This document shows, piece by piece, positions 29,746 to 38,102 of a stretch of 64,000 nt of DNA. Origin of the DNA: Novosphingobium piscinae. GTDB lineage: Bacteria > Pseudomonadota > Alphaproteobacteria > Sphingomonadales > Sphingomonadaceae. The translations under genes and the position numbers were made by a program. The stretch lies in the NCBI RefSeq assembly GCF_014230355.1, contig NZ_JACLAX010000004.1:165811-229810 (forward strand). Reading direction: 5' to 3'. The notes under the pieces were generated by a model, which was not told the DNA's origin, searched no databases, and saw only the letters and a list, made by a program, of their open reading frames with translations. Positions within the stretch are counted from its first letter, which is position 1. Every line of letters begins with the position of its first letter.

Positions 29746-30720
29746 CTAGAGATGCACACCCAGCAGCAGCATCGTCACGACCAGCGTGAGCGGGCTGAGC
29801 ACCACGGCGATCAGCATGGCCGCGCTGCAGGCGTCGCCATCGCCGACCCGCTGGCCGAACACCGGGAACATCGAAAACATCGGCAATGTGGCGAGCAGGA
29901 TCGCGGCGCTGCGGAACATCGGGTCGGCCACCGGCACCAGCGCCAGCAGGACAAGGACCAGCAGCGGATGCAGCAGCAGCTTGCCCGCAACCATCGTGGC
30001 GATCGTCGCGCGTCGCCCGGCCAGGACCAGGCCGGCCAACCCGGCGCCGATCGTGACCAGCGCGAGCGCGGCCGAGGCGCCCGCCAGCAGGTCGACCGTC
30101 CGGGCCAACGGCGGCGGCAGGTGCCACCCTGTCGCGGCGCAGACCGTGCCGAGGACGATCGCCCAGAGCAGCGGTGAGCGCATGAGGTTGCGCGCCACTC
30201 CACGCACCGTCTGGCTGACCGACTGATGGCCGCCCTCGCCCATTTCCAGAAGGGCAAGCAGCAGCGGCAGGAGCACGAAGCTTTCGAACAGCATGTTGAG
30301 GGCGATCGGTCCCGCCGCCCGCGCTCCGTAAAGCTGGGTGAGGATCGGCAGGCCGATGAAGGCCGTGTTGGCGCCGCTCATCCCGAGCGCCCGCACCGCC
30401 GCCACGGCGATGCCTGCGCTCCCCGTTCCGGCGCCGCCACCGCGCCGGAACCAGACATAGCCGAGCCCGAAAGTGGCGAGCGAGCCGAGGCTGTAGACTG
30501 CGAGATAGTCGAGCCGGGCGATGGTGCCGAGGCTCGCTCCGGACAGCGCACGGAACACCACCGCCGGGGTCAGCACGTTGAGCACGAAGCGCCCGTTGCT
30601 GGCGATGGTCGCGGGCGGCACCTGCCCCATCCTGGCAAGCGCGTAGCCGAGCAAGATGATCAGGAAGACCGGCGCAATGATACCGATCAGGACCAAGAAG
30701 CCAGCCACGGTCCCTGTCAT
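29746..30720 (-). CDS. AEC family transporter (auxin efflux carrier type)
   Basis: A 324-residue integral membrane protein with about ten hydrophobic segments. N-terminus FLVLIGIIAPVFLIILLGYA, then FRALSGASLGT and a GMSGANTAFIGLPIL motif typical of the AEC/BASS-related permeases. The transported compound (often a dicarboxylate or related anion) cannot be assigned. Monocistronic, convergent with hppA. Confidence 0.85.
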   Translation of the reverse strand: MTGTVAGFLVLIGIIAPVFLIILLGYALARMGQVPPATIASNGRFVLNVLTPAVVFRALSGASLGTIARLDYLAVYSLGSLATFGLGYVWFRRGGGAGTGSAGIAVAAVRALGMSGANTAFIGLPILTQLYGARAAGPIALNMLFESFVLLPLLLALLEMGEGGHQSVSQTVRGVARNLMRSPLLWAIVLGTVCAATGWHLPPPLARTVDLLAGASAALALVTIGAGLAGLVLAGRRATIATMVAGKLLLHPLLVLVLLALVPVADPMFRSAAILLATLPMFSMFPVFGQRVGDGDACSAAMLIAVVLSPLTLVVTMLLLGVHL

Positions 30721-30803
30721 GATTCGCCCGCCGCTCCTCTTGCGCCTGGCGCGCTGCTAGGCGAACCGGCCAGGCGAGGCAAACGCAGCGGCGGTCGGGC
30801 GCG

Positions 30804-32105
30804 TCAGCCGCGCGCGAGTGCCGCGAAATCGGCCCCGCTCATCGGCCGGGCGCGGATAAAGCCCTGGACGCTGGCACAGCCCTCGCGCGCGACAATGGCC
30901 AGCTGCTGCTCGTCCTCCACCCCTTCGGCGATCACCGCCAGATCGAGCGCGCGCGCCATCGCCACGATGGCCCGCAGCACGGCAAGATCGCGCGGGTCAC
31001 TGGCGATCCCGTCGACCATCGAACGGTCGAGCTTGAGGTAGTTGAGCGGGAGCAGTTTGAGGTAGCGGAAGTTGCAGAAGCCGGCGCCGAAGTCGTCAAG
31101 CGCGATCCGTACCCCGGCGCGCGCCAGGGCGCCAAGCTGCGCCGCCACGGCCACGATGTCACCCAGCAGGGCCTGTTCGGTCACCTCGATGGTCAGGCGT
31201 TCGGCGGCGAAGCCGCTGGCCGCGATCGCGGCGATCAGGCTCTCGGCATAGTGGGGCAGTGCCAGATCGCTTGGGGTCACGTTGAGCGACAGGCGCAGCG
31301 GCGCCGGCCAGCGCGCGGCCTCGGCCAGCGCCAGCCGGGCGATCTGCTGCGAGAGCGGGACCACGTGATCGATCCGCTCGGCGATCGCAAACAGGGCCCC
31401 GCCGCCGATCCGCCCGAGCTTGGGATGGTTCCAGCGGGCCAGGGCCTCGGCACCGGTTAGCGCGCCGTCCCGTCCCCCGGGGCCGTCCAGCGCGAACTGG
31501 GGCTGGAACAGCAGGTCGATCTCGTTGCGGTCGAGCGCCTTGAGCAGCTCGGCCTCGAGCCGGGCGGCGCTGTGGCCCGGCTTGACCACCTCGCCGTCGG
31601 CCCACAGCAGCCGCCGGCCGGTGCGCCGCTCCAGCGTCGCCATGGTCTGGCCCAGCCGGTCGAGCAGCGACTCCGCGCCCTCGCCCGGCAGCGCCCGGAG
31701 CAGGGCAATGCGCGGACTGAGCCGCAGGGTGGTCGCTCCGCGGGTCATCGGTCGGGCGATCGCGTCGGCTAGGCCGCTGCCAAGCAGCTCCCACCGCTCG
31801 CGGCTGAGTGGCTCGCGCGCGAGCAGCAGGAACGAGCCCCCGCCGATGCGCGCAGCGAACCACGGCCCGTCGAACTCGGCGGCGGCGAAGTGCAGCAGGC
31901 GAGAGGCCGCCTCGGCGATCGCGGCGTCTCCGGTACTGTCGCCATAGGCCAGGTTGATCGTCGCCAACCGCGACAGGCTGAGCAGCAGCCCATGCACCGG
32001 CAGATCGCCGGCCCACTGGTCAAGCCGGCGCCGCGCCGCCTCGAGGCCGGGCAGGCCGGTCAGCGGATCGCGCTCGACCGCGGGTGCCAGGTGAACAGGT
32101 GCCAT
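30804..32105 (-). CDS. Cyclic-di-GMP phosphodiesterase with degenerate GGDEF domain
   Basis: A protein of 433 residues. An N-terminal diguanylate-cyclase-like domain has its active site changed to GGGSF (in ARIGGGSFLLL), so cyclase activity is unlikely. The EAL domain (about 180-430) keeps the catalytic set: EALARWNHP, SLNVTP, EVTEQALL, LDDFGAGF, YLKLDRSMV, AEGVEDE and VQGFIRARP. It is probably an active c-di-GMP hydrolase. There is no sensory domain or membrane segment; it is cytosolic. Confidence 0.88.
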   Translation of the reverse strand: MAPVHLAPAVERDPLTGLPGLEAARRRLDQWAGDLPVHGLLLSLSRLATINLAYGDSTGDAAIAEAASRLLHFAAAEFDGPWFAARIGGGSFLLLAREPLSRERWELLGSGLADAIARPMTRGATTLRLSPRIALLRALPGEGAESLLDRLGQTMATLERRTGRRLLWADGEVVKPGHSAARLEAELLKALDRNEIDLLFQPQFALDGPGGRDGALTGAEALARWNHPKLGRIGGGALFAIAERIDHVVPLSQQIARLALAEAARWPAPLRLSLNVTPSDLALPHYAESLIAAIAASGFAAERLTIEVTEQALLGDIVAVAAQLGALARAGVRIALDDFGAGFCNFRYLKLLPLNYLKLDRSMVDGIASDPRDLAVLRAIVAMARALDLAVIAEGVEDEQQLAIVAREGCASVQGFIRARPMSGADFAALARG

Positions 32106-32262
32106 GATCGGTTGAGCCTAGCGGCGATCTGTTGCGAAACTCTCAACCGCGCGGGGTGGACCGGGCCGAGCAAGCTCGATTGCCAAACCCGCCCGCCTTC
32201 CATATCCCGGTGCCCGCGCCCGGCCGGGCGAGGGTGACGGCGCGGCAGGAGAGAGTGGACCC

Positions 32263-33042
32263 GTGAAGAAGGAGCGCACCAAGCTGGCCCTGCTGGTCTC
32301 GGACAGCCTCAAGGCCCAGGCCGGGGCGGCCGCGCTCAGCGAGGCGCACGAATGGGTTCCGCCGCAGGAGGCCGACGTGCTGGTCGTGCTCGGCGGTGAC
32401 GGCTACCTGCTGCACGTCCTCCACGAGATGCTCCAGCGCGGCGTGTCGAAGCCGTGCTACGGCGTCAACCTCGGAACCGTGGGCTTCCTGATGAACCGCA
32501 GCACCCGCCGCGCCATCGCCGAGCGGGTGCTGCGCGCGCGCGAGGTGGAAGTGGTGCCGCTGGCGATGGATGCGGTCACCCGCGACGGCCAGCATCACCG
32601 CTACTACGCGATCAACGAGGTCTCGTTGCTGCGCGAAACGCGCCAGACCGCCAAGCTCGAGGTGGCGGTCAACGGCAAGGTGCAGATGACCGAACTGGCT
32701 GGCGACGGTATCCTGGTCGCCACTCCGGCCGGCTCGACCGCCTATAACCTCTCGGCCAATGGCCCGATCCTCCCGCTCGGCTCGCGGCTGTTGGCGCTGA
32801 CCCCGATCAGTCCGTTCCGACCGCGGCGCTGGCGTGGGGCGATCTTGCCCGAAAGCGCCCGGGTGAGCTTCCGCGTGCTCGAGCCGGACAAGCGCCCGGT
32901 CGCCGCGGTGGCCGACCAGAAGGAGGTCCGCGACGTGTCCGAGGTGCACATCACCACCGCGCGCGACCACCGCCTGACGCTCCTGTTCGATCCCGGAAAG
33001 ACCCTCGAGGAACGCATTTTCGCCGAACAGTTCCAGGTGTGA
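32263..33042 (+). CDS. nadK: NAD kinase
   Basis: A 259-residue enzyme making NADP from NAD. Catalytic GGDG (LVVLGGDGYLLH), GTVGFLMN, YYAINEVSLL and the NAD-binding PAGSTAYNLSANGPI are present. GTG start at 32263. It lies immediately upstream of the tRNA-Asn that hosts the prophage; the chromosomal order would otherwise continue to the genes after 62749. Confidence 0.93.
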   Translation: MKKERTKLALLVSDSLKAQAGAAALSEAHEWVPPQEADVLVVLGGDGYLLHVLHEMLQRGVSKPCYGVNLGTVGFLMNRSTRRAIAERVLRAREVEVVPLAMDAVTRDGQHHRYYAINEVSLLRETRQTAKLEVAVNGKVQMTELAGDGILVATPAGSTAYNLSANGPILPLGSRLLALTPISPFRPRRWRGAILPESARVSFRVLEPDKRPVAAVADQKEVRDVSEVHITTARDHRLTLLFDPGKTLEERIFAEQFQV

Positions 33043-33083
33043 AACGGGCCACACCGGCACCGCAGGAATTTGCCACGGAGCGC

Positions 33084-33111
33084 TTGCAAAGCCCGAACGC
33101 GCTGCTATAGG
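33084..33111 (+). promoter_or_regulatory. Promoter of tRNA-Asn
   Basis: TTGCAA (33084-33089) and TATAGG (33106-33111) are separated by 16 bases and would start transcription near 33118, about 20 bases before the tRNA. The gap after nadK contains nothing else. Confidence 0.6.
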
Positions 33112-33139
33112 CGCACCCCTGTCCCGGAAACGGGGCTGC

Positions 33140-33214
33140 TCCCCGATAGCTCAGCGGTAGAGCACTCGACTGTTAATCGAGCGGCCGTTGGTTCGAATCC
33201 AACTCGGGGAGCCA
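33140..33214 (+). tRNA. tRNA-Asn (anticodon GTT), prophage integration site
   Basis: The cloverleaf can be drawn directly: acceptor stem TCCCCGA/TCGGGGA, D arm GCTCAGCGGTAGAGC, anticodon arm CTCGA-CTGTTAA-TCGAG with GTT at 33172-33174, T arm GTTGG-TTCGAAT-CCAAC, discriminator G and encoded CCA. The gene remains whole because the element restores the 3' end after integrating. Confidence 0.97.
33199..33214 (+). other. attL core (16 bp)
   Basis: CCAACTCGGGGAGCCA, the 3' half of the tRNA-Asn T arm and acceptor including CCA. It is identical to 62733-62748; bases beyond it differ on both sides. Confidence 0.93.
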
Positions 33215-33256
33215 CACTGTTCTGAAAAGTGGCGCATTTCCTAGCCTTTCGAGGTT

Positions 33257-33291
33257 GCGAATGTCTCACGTCAGAACTTGGGTGAGACATC
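33257..33291. other. Integrase arm-type sites, left arm
   Basis: An inverted pair: GCGAATGTCTCAC (33257-33269, the reverse of GTGAGACATTCGC) and GTGAGACATC (33282-33291). Each has a matching copy on the other side of the core at the right end (62690-62702 and 62639-62648). The second site overlaps the integrase stop codon. Confidence 0.7.
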
Positions 33292-34438
33292 AGTTTGCAT
33301 TTGCGGCCTGATTTTCAGCTCCGCCCAGCCCCTTTTCCCACGCCGCCAACTCACGGATCGCCGCCGCCGCCAGGCGCTTCTGGTCCGCCGTGGCGATGTA
33401 CCCGGCAAGGGTCTCGTCGCGCTCCTGGCCGCTCAGCGACTTCATGGTCTTGTTCGACATCTGAAGCTCGGCCATCCGGCGCAGCGTGGCTTTGCGTAGC
33501 CCGTGCCCATTGCAGTGCGGCAGGCCGGCCTCGACACAGGCGTCCTTGAACCAGTTGCCGAAGCTCTCCTTCGTATAGGCCGTACCCTTGCGGCTGACGA
33601 TGAAGCAGAACGGGCTGGTGTCAGCCGGCGACATGGCGACGATCGCCTCAAGCAGCTGCGGCGCCAGAGGAACCCAGATCAACTTGCCGGTCTTCTCCTG
33701 GGTGACCGGGATGCATCCGCCCTCAATCTGATTGCGCCCCATCTTGTACACGTCGCAGCGGCGTTGGTCGGTCCACAGGTAGAGCTCCATCGCCAGGCGC
33801 TGCTTCGTACCCAGCGCCCAGTGCTGGCGGAACTGCTGGATCTCGTCCTCAGTCCAGGCATGGAAACCGGTGGTGCGCTGCTCGACCGGCACCCGGACCT
33901 TCTCGGAATCGGCAGCCGGGTTATGGTCGAGCATCTTGAGCTTGCGCGCGAACTCGAACAGCCGGACCAGCTCCTTGCGCAGCTTGCGCGCGGCATGGAT
34001 GCCGCCCTTGGTCTTGTTCCCGGTGCCGGTCTTCACCAGCTTCTTCGCCACGATCTTGTCGATCGCCTCAAAGGTCACGAGTGAGACCGGTCTGTCCCCG
34101 CGCCCGGTGCGGAAATCCTCGATCACAGCCCTGACTTTCTGCTGGGTCACCTCCGACGGGCCGAGTCGCTCGGGAACGGCGAAGTACCGATCCACCAGGT
34201 CGTCGATCGTGCCTGGCTTCGCTTTGCTGGGCACCGGCTTCGGCGCTTCCACCTGATCGGGGTGCATGAAGGCGTGATACTCGGCCCGGAAGTCCTCTGT
34301 GCCCAGCTCCGATCTGAAGTACCCGCCCTTGAAGCCCTTGCGCCGAAACACATACCGCACCTTGCCGTGCTGGCTCTCGAACTTGCTGACGTACTTCGGG
34401 AGGAACCGGTTCGATCCGACGCGCTTGCGGGCCATCAT
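33290..34438 (-). CDS. int: Tyrosine recombinase/integrase
   Basis: A 382-residue integrase. N-terminal arm-binding region, a core-binding SAM-like domain (about 75-170), then the catalytic domain with Arg in TDQRRCDVYK (226), Lys in EKTGKLI, HxxR in GHGLRKATLR (312-315) and nucleophile Tyr in AGYIATADQ (347). It is transcribed toward the tRNA, ending 76 bases from the core. Start ATG at 34438 (a second ATG follows directly). It overlaps the upstream gene by four bases, so it is part of the leftward operon. Confidence 0.95.
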   Translation of the reverse strand: MMARKRVGSNRFLPKYVSKFESQHGKVRYVFRRKGFKGGYFRSELGTEDFRAEYHAFMHPDQVEAPKPVPSKAKPGTIDDLVDRYFAVPERLGPSEVTQQKVRAVIEDFRTGRGDRPVSLVTFEAIDKIVAKKLVKTGTGNKTKGGIHAARKLRKELVRLFEFARKLKMLDHNPAADSEKVRVPVEQRTTGFHAWTEDEIQQFRQHWALGTKQRLAMELYLWTDQRRCDVYKMGRNQIEGGCIPVTQEKTGKLIWVPLAPQLLEAIVAMSPADTSPFCFIVSRKGTAYTKESFGNWFKDACVEAGLPHCNGHGLRKATLRRMAELQMSNKTMKSLSGQERDETLAGYIATADQKRLAAAAIRELAAWEKGLGGAENQAANAN

Positions 34439-34614
34439 TCGTCATCCCATGGGTTGCGCTCAGCGGGCGAATCGCCCTGCTGCTCGCCAATGATGACTTC
34501 GATGCGCGAATGCGCAAAATCCATGATGATCCGGGCCCGCTGGAAGTCGGCGGCCTTCACCGCTTTCGCTGCCCGCTCCATGTCCGCCTGGGTGATGCGT
34601 GCCGGCGCGGTCAT
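34435..34614 (-). CDS. Small conserved prophage protein next to integrase
   Basis: A protein of 59 residues from ATG at 34614 (MTAPARITQADMERAAKAV). It contains a helical N-terminal half and HSRIEVIIGEQ near the end. No firm family. Position immediately upstream of and overlapping int, and its small size, would fit a recombination directionality factor, but no helix-turn-helix is obvious, so that is only a suggestion. Confidence 0.6.
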   Translation of the reverse strand: MTAPARITQADMERAAKAVKAADFQRARIIMDFAHSRIEVIIGEQQGDSPAERNPWDDE

Positions 34615-35210
34615 GCTGCCCCCACCTCGAATCGATCCACCTGATTGCCCCACACGCTCCACTTCGGGTCCGGCCAGCGCTGGCGGCCGAACATCTCGAG
34701 GAAGCGGATGGCCCGCGGCGCCAGGCGCTCGCAGTAGGCGTACTGCTCATCGGGCTTGCGGCTGTGACCTCGGGTCGGCGCATCGATCACCTCGAGCTGC
34801 TCGGTCTCGATCACGCCCCGGACGTTGTTGGCGGTCACCGGGCTGCCGAGCGTCCCGATCAGGTAGGGCTCCGTCGCGCTGCGGAGGACATAGCCTGTGC
34901 CGAAGGCGCTCTTCCCGTACTTGGTCCGCTTGTGCCAGGCCCCGCCGGTGACATAGCGGAAGCCCCAGTCATCGAGCAGCTGCAGCGACTGCCGCAGGGT
35001 CGGCCAGCACGCCCACATGAACAGGATCGCGTCGCCGCGGGCGAGGCGCGCCGGCTGGAGCGCCGCAAGCTCGTCCCACGTCATGGTGGCGTAGTGCGCG
35101 TCTGGCCCCTTCCCCTGCCCTGCGGCCGAGCGGGTTTCGAACCGGGTGGCCGGGTCTGCCAGCAGGAAGTCGTAGCTGAGCGGGGCGTGGTCGCCGAAGG
35201 GCCAGTTCAT
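34611..35210 (-). CDS. MT-A70-family DNA adenine methyltransferase homologue, altered catalytic motif
   Basis: A 199-residue protein matching the phage MT-A70 layout: YDFLLADPATRFE (15-25) where the family has DPPW, then SAAGQGKGPDAHYATMTWDELAAL, ILFMWACWPTL, GWAWxKR-like GGAWHKRTKYGKS, and a C-terminal RAIRFLEMFGRQRWPDPKWSVWG. The change of DPPW to DPAT removes the second Pro and the Trp that contact the target adenine. It may be inactive or altered in specificity. It overlaps both neighbours by four bases. Confidence 0.85.
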   Translation of the reverse strand: MNWPFGDHAPLSYDFLLADPATRFETRSAAGQGKGPDAHYATMTWDELAALQPARLARGDAILFMWACWPTLRQSLQLLDDWGFRYVTGGAWHKRTKYGKSAFGTGYVLRSATEPYLIGTLGSPVTANNVRGVIETEQLEVIDAPTRGHSRKPDEQYAYCERLAPRAIRFLEMFGRQRWPDPKWSVWGNQVDRFEVGAA

Positions 35211-35467
35211 GGCTGCACCGCCTTTCCGCCCTTCCAGCGCTCAAACTCGCGCGCGTGGCGGCTGCAGAGATCCTTGTCCGGCGCCGGCTTGGTCGAGCAG
35301 CGCTCACACAGCGGGGCATCGCAAGTCTGGCTCTTGCGGACCGTGTTCGGCGTCTTCCAATCGCACAACAGGGTGGCGCGCCGACCGCATTCGCACTTCT
35401 GCCGCTTGAACGATCCGCAGACGATCGCGTGTCCGCCGCCGGGGAGAGTGACGCGCTCGCAGGTCAT
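35207..35467 (-). CDS. Cysteine-rich zinc-finger-like prophage protein
   Basis: A protein of 86 residues from ATG at 35467. Cysteines are spaced KCECGRR, LLCDW, QTCDAPLCERC and LCSRH, suggesting one or two zinc-binding sites. No family recognised. It overlaps the methyltransferase start and the upstream gene by four bases each, so it is translated as part of the operon. Confidence 0.7.
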   Translation of the reverse strand: MTCERVTLPGGGHAIVCGSFKRQKCECGRRATLLCDWKTPNTVRKSQTCDAPLCERCSTKPAPDKDLCSRHAREFERWKGGKAVQP

Positions 35468-35925
35468 GCGCTGTAGTCCGGCAGCAGCGGCGGCATGGTG
35501 CCGCTCGCATAGGCGGTGGCGATCATCGGCTTGATCTCCTCGCCGACCGTCCGGCCGTTGGGCATGACGATGGCGGCAAGGAACTCTGCCTCGAACGTGC
35601 TGATGTTGCTCTCGACCGCCTCGAGCTTCGCCTTGATCACCAGCGCCAGAGCGCGCCACCGCTGGCGGCAGGCCTGCTCCCATTCCTTGAGCGCGGCCTC
35701 GGGCGTGCGAGGGCCCCGGCTATGGTGGGTGAAGCTCTTGTCAGCCTTGTCGGGCATGGTGAGGTTGAACCGGATCTGGCGCCCGGCCATCGCGAAGGCG
35801 ACGACGGCCTGGTTACCGCTCCAGCCCGACATGAAGCCGGTTGCGCCGTAGCGCTCGACGATGCGCTCGATCTCGGCCTTGCTGTTGGCGACGGACACCG
35901 AGGTGTCTGCTGCGTAGCGGGTCAT
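35464..35925 (-). CDS. Conserved hypothetical protein of the PRTRC-linked operon
   Basis: A protein of 153 residues from ATG at 35925. It contains ERYGATGFMSGWSGNQAVVAF, then QIRFNLTMPDKADKSF and a region RTPEAALKEWEQACRQRWRAL. Proteins with this pattern occur in phage and plasmid early regions; function unknown. It sits where PRTRC D might be expected, but it is too short and has no actin-like ATPase motifs. Confidence 0.7.
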   Translation of the reverse strand: MTRYAADTSVSVANSKAEIERIVERYGATGFMSGWSGNQAVVAFAMAGRQIRFNLTMPDKADKSFTHHSRGPRTPEAALKEWEQACRQRWRALALVIKAKLEAVESNISTFEAEFLAAIVMPNGRTVGEEIKPMIATAYASGTMPPLLPDYSA

Positions 35926-36698
35926 GCTGCCTTGGCCTCCTGCACGCTCGGCAGCGGGATCGGCACGCACTGCCCGCTCGCCAGATTGATGAACCCGCCG
36001 GCGTGACCGATCGAGCCGCGGCCGAGCAGCTCAAACAGCAGCGCCAGGGCATGGCTGGCGACCACCCTGTTCACGAACAGCGATTGCCGCTCGAGCGCCT
36101 CGGCTACCGAGCAGCTGGGCGCGTCGTCCTCGACCACGCTCTCGTCGTCCAGCTCGGGGAAATACTCGAGCACGGTCGGCAGGCTTTCGCCCTTGGCCCC
36201 GCTCCATCTCGGCCGGCCGATGATGAACTGCCCATCCGTCGCGCGGTTGCCGAGGTCGAGCCAGTAGGCCGGCGTGGTCCGGGGATAGCCATTTTCACCT
36301 GTGAGCATGTCCGCCCCGATCGCCCGGCGCGCGCTGGCGGTGTCGACACATGTGATCACCAGCTCGAACCCTTCGGTGCCGATAGCGCCCGGGCAGCGCC
36401 CGTGAACCGCCTGCCAGTCCAGCCCGTGGGCAAGGTTCACCCGCTCGACCAATGTCCGCGCCTTCGCATTGCCGAGGTCGCACCGGTAGAACGGCTGGCG
36501 GCCGAGGTTCGCCTCGGTCACCACGTCGTCGTCGACCACGGTCACAGCGATCGATCGCGACGAGATCTCGCGCAGCGCGGTGTCGAGCGAGGCGAGCCCC
36601 ATCAGCATCTGGGCCCCGTTGCCGCCGCAGCCGACCAGCAGGACGCTCAGCTGTCGATCGAGCATCCGGGCGGGGAGGAAGTGGCGATCAGGCTGCAT
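35922..36698 (-). CDS. PRTRC system ThiF family protein
   Basis: A 258-residue E1-like protein. Adenylate-binding motif LLVGCGGNGAQ (21-30), then VTVVDDDVVTEANLGRQPFY with the conserved Arg, and ELVITCVDTASARRAI. The C-terminal half is the PRTRC-specific extension with GHAGGFINLASGQ. E1-like proteins activate a carboxyl terminus with ATP; the substrate in PRTRC is unknown. Adjacent to the JAMM protein PRTRC A, a pairing reminiscent of ubiquitin-like conjugation/deconjugation modules. It overlaps PRTRC A by 11 bases. Confidence 0.9.
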   Translation of the reverse strand: MQPDRHFLPARMLDRQLSVLLVGCGGNGAQMLMGLASLDTALREISSRSIAVTVVDDDVVTEANLGRQPFYRCDLGNAKARTLVERVNLAHGLDWQAVHGRCPGAIGTEGFELVITCVDTASARRAIGADMLTGENGYPRTTPAYWLDLGNRATDGQFIIGRPRWSGAKGESLPTVLEYFPELDDESVVEDDAPSCSVAEALERQSLFVNRVVASHALALLFELLGRGSIGHAGGFINLASGQCVPIPLPSVQEAKAA

Positions 36699-37347
36699 CG
36701 GCCACCTCCGCGAACGGCAGGCCCGGCAGGGTCAGGAACATGCCGCCAGCGCAAAGGCGGGCGAGGAAGCTGGGACCGCCGCCCGGATCGCCAAGCAGCC
36801 CCACCACGATCGCGATTTTTGTGCTGTGCGCGTCGTCGGCATTGTCAGTCTCGCTGAAGAACGCCGGGGCCGCGCCGTGGCTGTGGATGTCGCAGACGAG
36901 GTGGCAACGCTCGCCCAACACCGGCGGCCTGTAGACAAGCCGCGATGGCGTCGCCGCGTCGATCTTCGGGAACTCGATATGGAAACGGTTGGTCACCTCG
37001 TTCCACACGATGAACGCCGCGGCCTCGTTCGGCATGGCCTCGGCGAAGTGGTCGAGCACGTCGTCGAGCAGCACTGCCGGGATCGGCCCGCACCGGAACG
37101 TGAGCGCATCGGGCCCCACCTCGCCATATGGCGTATGGCACTCGGGCCCCTCGGTCACCCGGTAGTCGAGCGCCAGCCAGGGGCGGCGCAGGATCAGCAT
37201 CATGCCATCATCGCCGACGATAAGACCATGCCCGGCGCGCGCAGCGCGCAGCGCGTCGATCGCAGGCGAGCTTCCGGTCGGCGGCACGGGGTAGCAGGGC
37301 ACCGCCTCAAGCACGGCGGCGGCGGTGGGGTGGGATGCGAGGATCAT
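36688..37347 (-). CDS. PRTRC system protein A (JAMM/MPN metalloprotease-like)
   Basis: A protein of 219 residues from ATG at 37347, overlapping the stop of PRTRC B (ATGA). The zinc motif is complete: HSH at 155-157, Ser165 and Asp168 in DIHSHGAAPAFFSETDNADD, with an upstream Glu in AAFIVWNE (NEVTN). Other family landmarks are RRPWLALDYRV and KIAIVVGLLGDP. JAMM domains cleave isopeptide bonds of ubiquitin-like proteins; the PRTRC substrate is not known. Confidence 0.9.
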   Translation of the reverse strand: MILASHPTAAAVLEAVPCYPVPPTGSSPAIDALRAARAGHGLIVGDDGMMLILRRPWLALDYRVTEGPECHTPYGEVGPDALTFRCGPIPAVLLDDVLDHFAEAMPNEAAAFIVWNEVTNRFHIEFPKIDAATPSRLVYRPPVLGERCHLVCDIHSHGAAPAFFSETDNADDAHSTKIAIVVGLLGDPGGGPSFLARLCAGGMFLTLPGLPFAEVADAA

Positions 37348-38102
37348 GCGGACACCTTCTGGATGAGCTGGCCGACCGTCAGGCCCTCGAAAGGCTTGAG
37401 GCGGGAGACGGGGAAGCGCTTGGCCCAGCGCGCGGCTAGGCCATCCCACAGGCGGACCAGACCGCCCTTGCCGGTGATCGATCGATCCTGGCCAGCGTTG
37501 GGATGGGTCGACCAGGAGTCGAAGACCGCGCGCTCGTATTCGGCAATCGCCGCTACGGTGAGCCCCTTGGGCTTGGCGATGTTGCCCCAGCACAGCGCGC
37601 CGGTGATGAACACGTTGAGCACCGGGGAGTGCAGGACTGGCGTGTCGGCGCAGGGGCGCTCGCTCTTCGGCAGGGCGACCACGTAGACCGTCTTGCGCGT
37701 GGCGATCAGCAGGTGGGCCGGATAGGGCACCGGCACCGTGGTGCGCTGGCCCAGCACCTTGAGGTCCGGCGTCGGCCGGGTGATGTCGAAGTAGGCGGGC
37801 CGAACCTGCTCGGGCACCCACCACGCGAGCACGTCAGGGTGCGCGACCAGGACATTCGCCGGCAGGATCTCCGGCGGGGCCGATCGGCCGAGAGCCTGGC
37901 TCCAGCGCCGCAAGTGCGCACGGGTCAACGGCGCGCCGGCGCCGATCACCGGCCCACCCGGCTGCTGCTCCACAGGGTGGATGCTGGCGAAGGCCGGGCC
38001 GTCCCCGTTCACCCGGCCGCGCGAAGACGACTGATAGAGCAGGATCGCCTTGCTCAGCGCCATGCCGCCCTCGGTCGGCTCGAACTCCACAGAGACGGTC
38101 AT
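37344..38102 (-). CDS. PRTRC system protein B
   Basis: A 252-residue protein with the recognisable family pattern: SKAILLYQSS near the N-terminus, GAPLTRAHLRRW, LPANVLVAHPDVLAWWVP, SERPCADTPVLHSPVLNVF, GALCWGNI, and THPN with a C-terminal KRFPVSRLKPFEGLTVGQLI. No enzymatic motif is known. It overlaps PRTRC F and PRTRC A by four bases each, indicating co-translation. Confidence 0.88.
   Translation of the reverse strand: MTVSVEFEPTEGGMALSKAILLYQSSSRGRVNGDGPAFASIHPVEQQPGGPVIGAGAPLTRAHLRRWSQALGRSAPPEILPANVLVAHPDVLAWWVPEQVRPAYFDITRPTPDLKVLGQRTTVPVPYPAHLLIATRKTVYVVALPKSERPCADTPVLHSPVLNVFITGALCWGNIAKPKGLTVAAIAEYERAVFDSWSTHPNAGQDRSITGKGGLVRLWDGLAARWAKRFPVSRLKPFEGLTVGQLIQKVSA

Noticed and set aside
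35464..35925. Candidate for the missing PRTRC D gene
   Set aside because: Only 153 residues and no actin-like ATPase (phosphate 1/2, adenosine) motifs, whereas PRTRC D is a StbA/ParM-like protein of about 300 residues.
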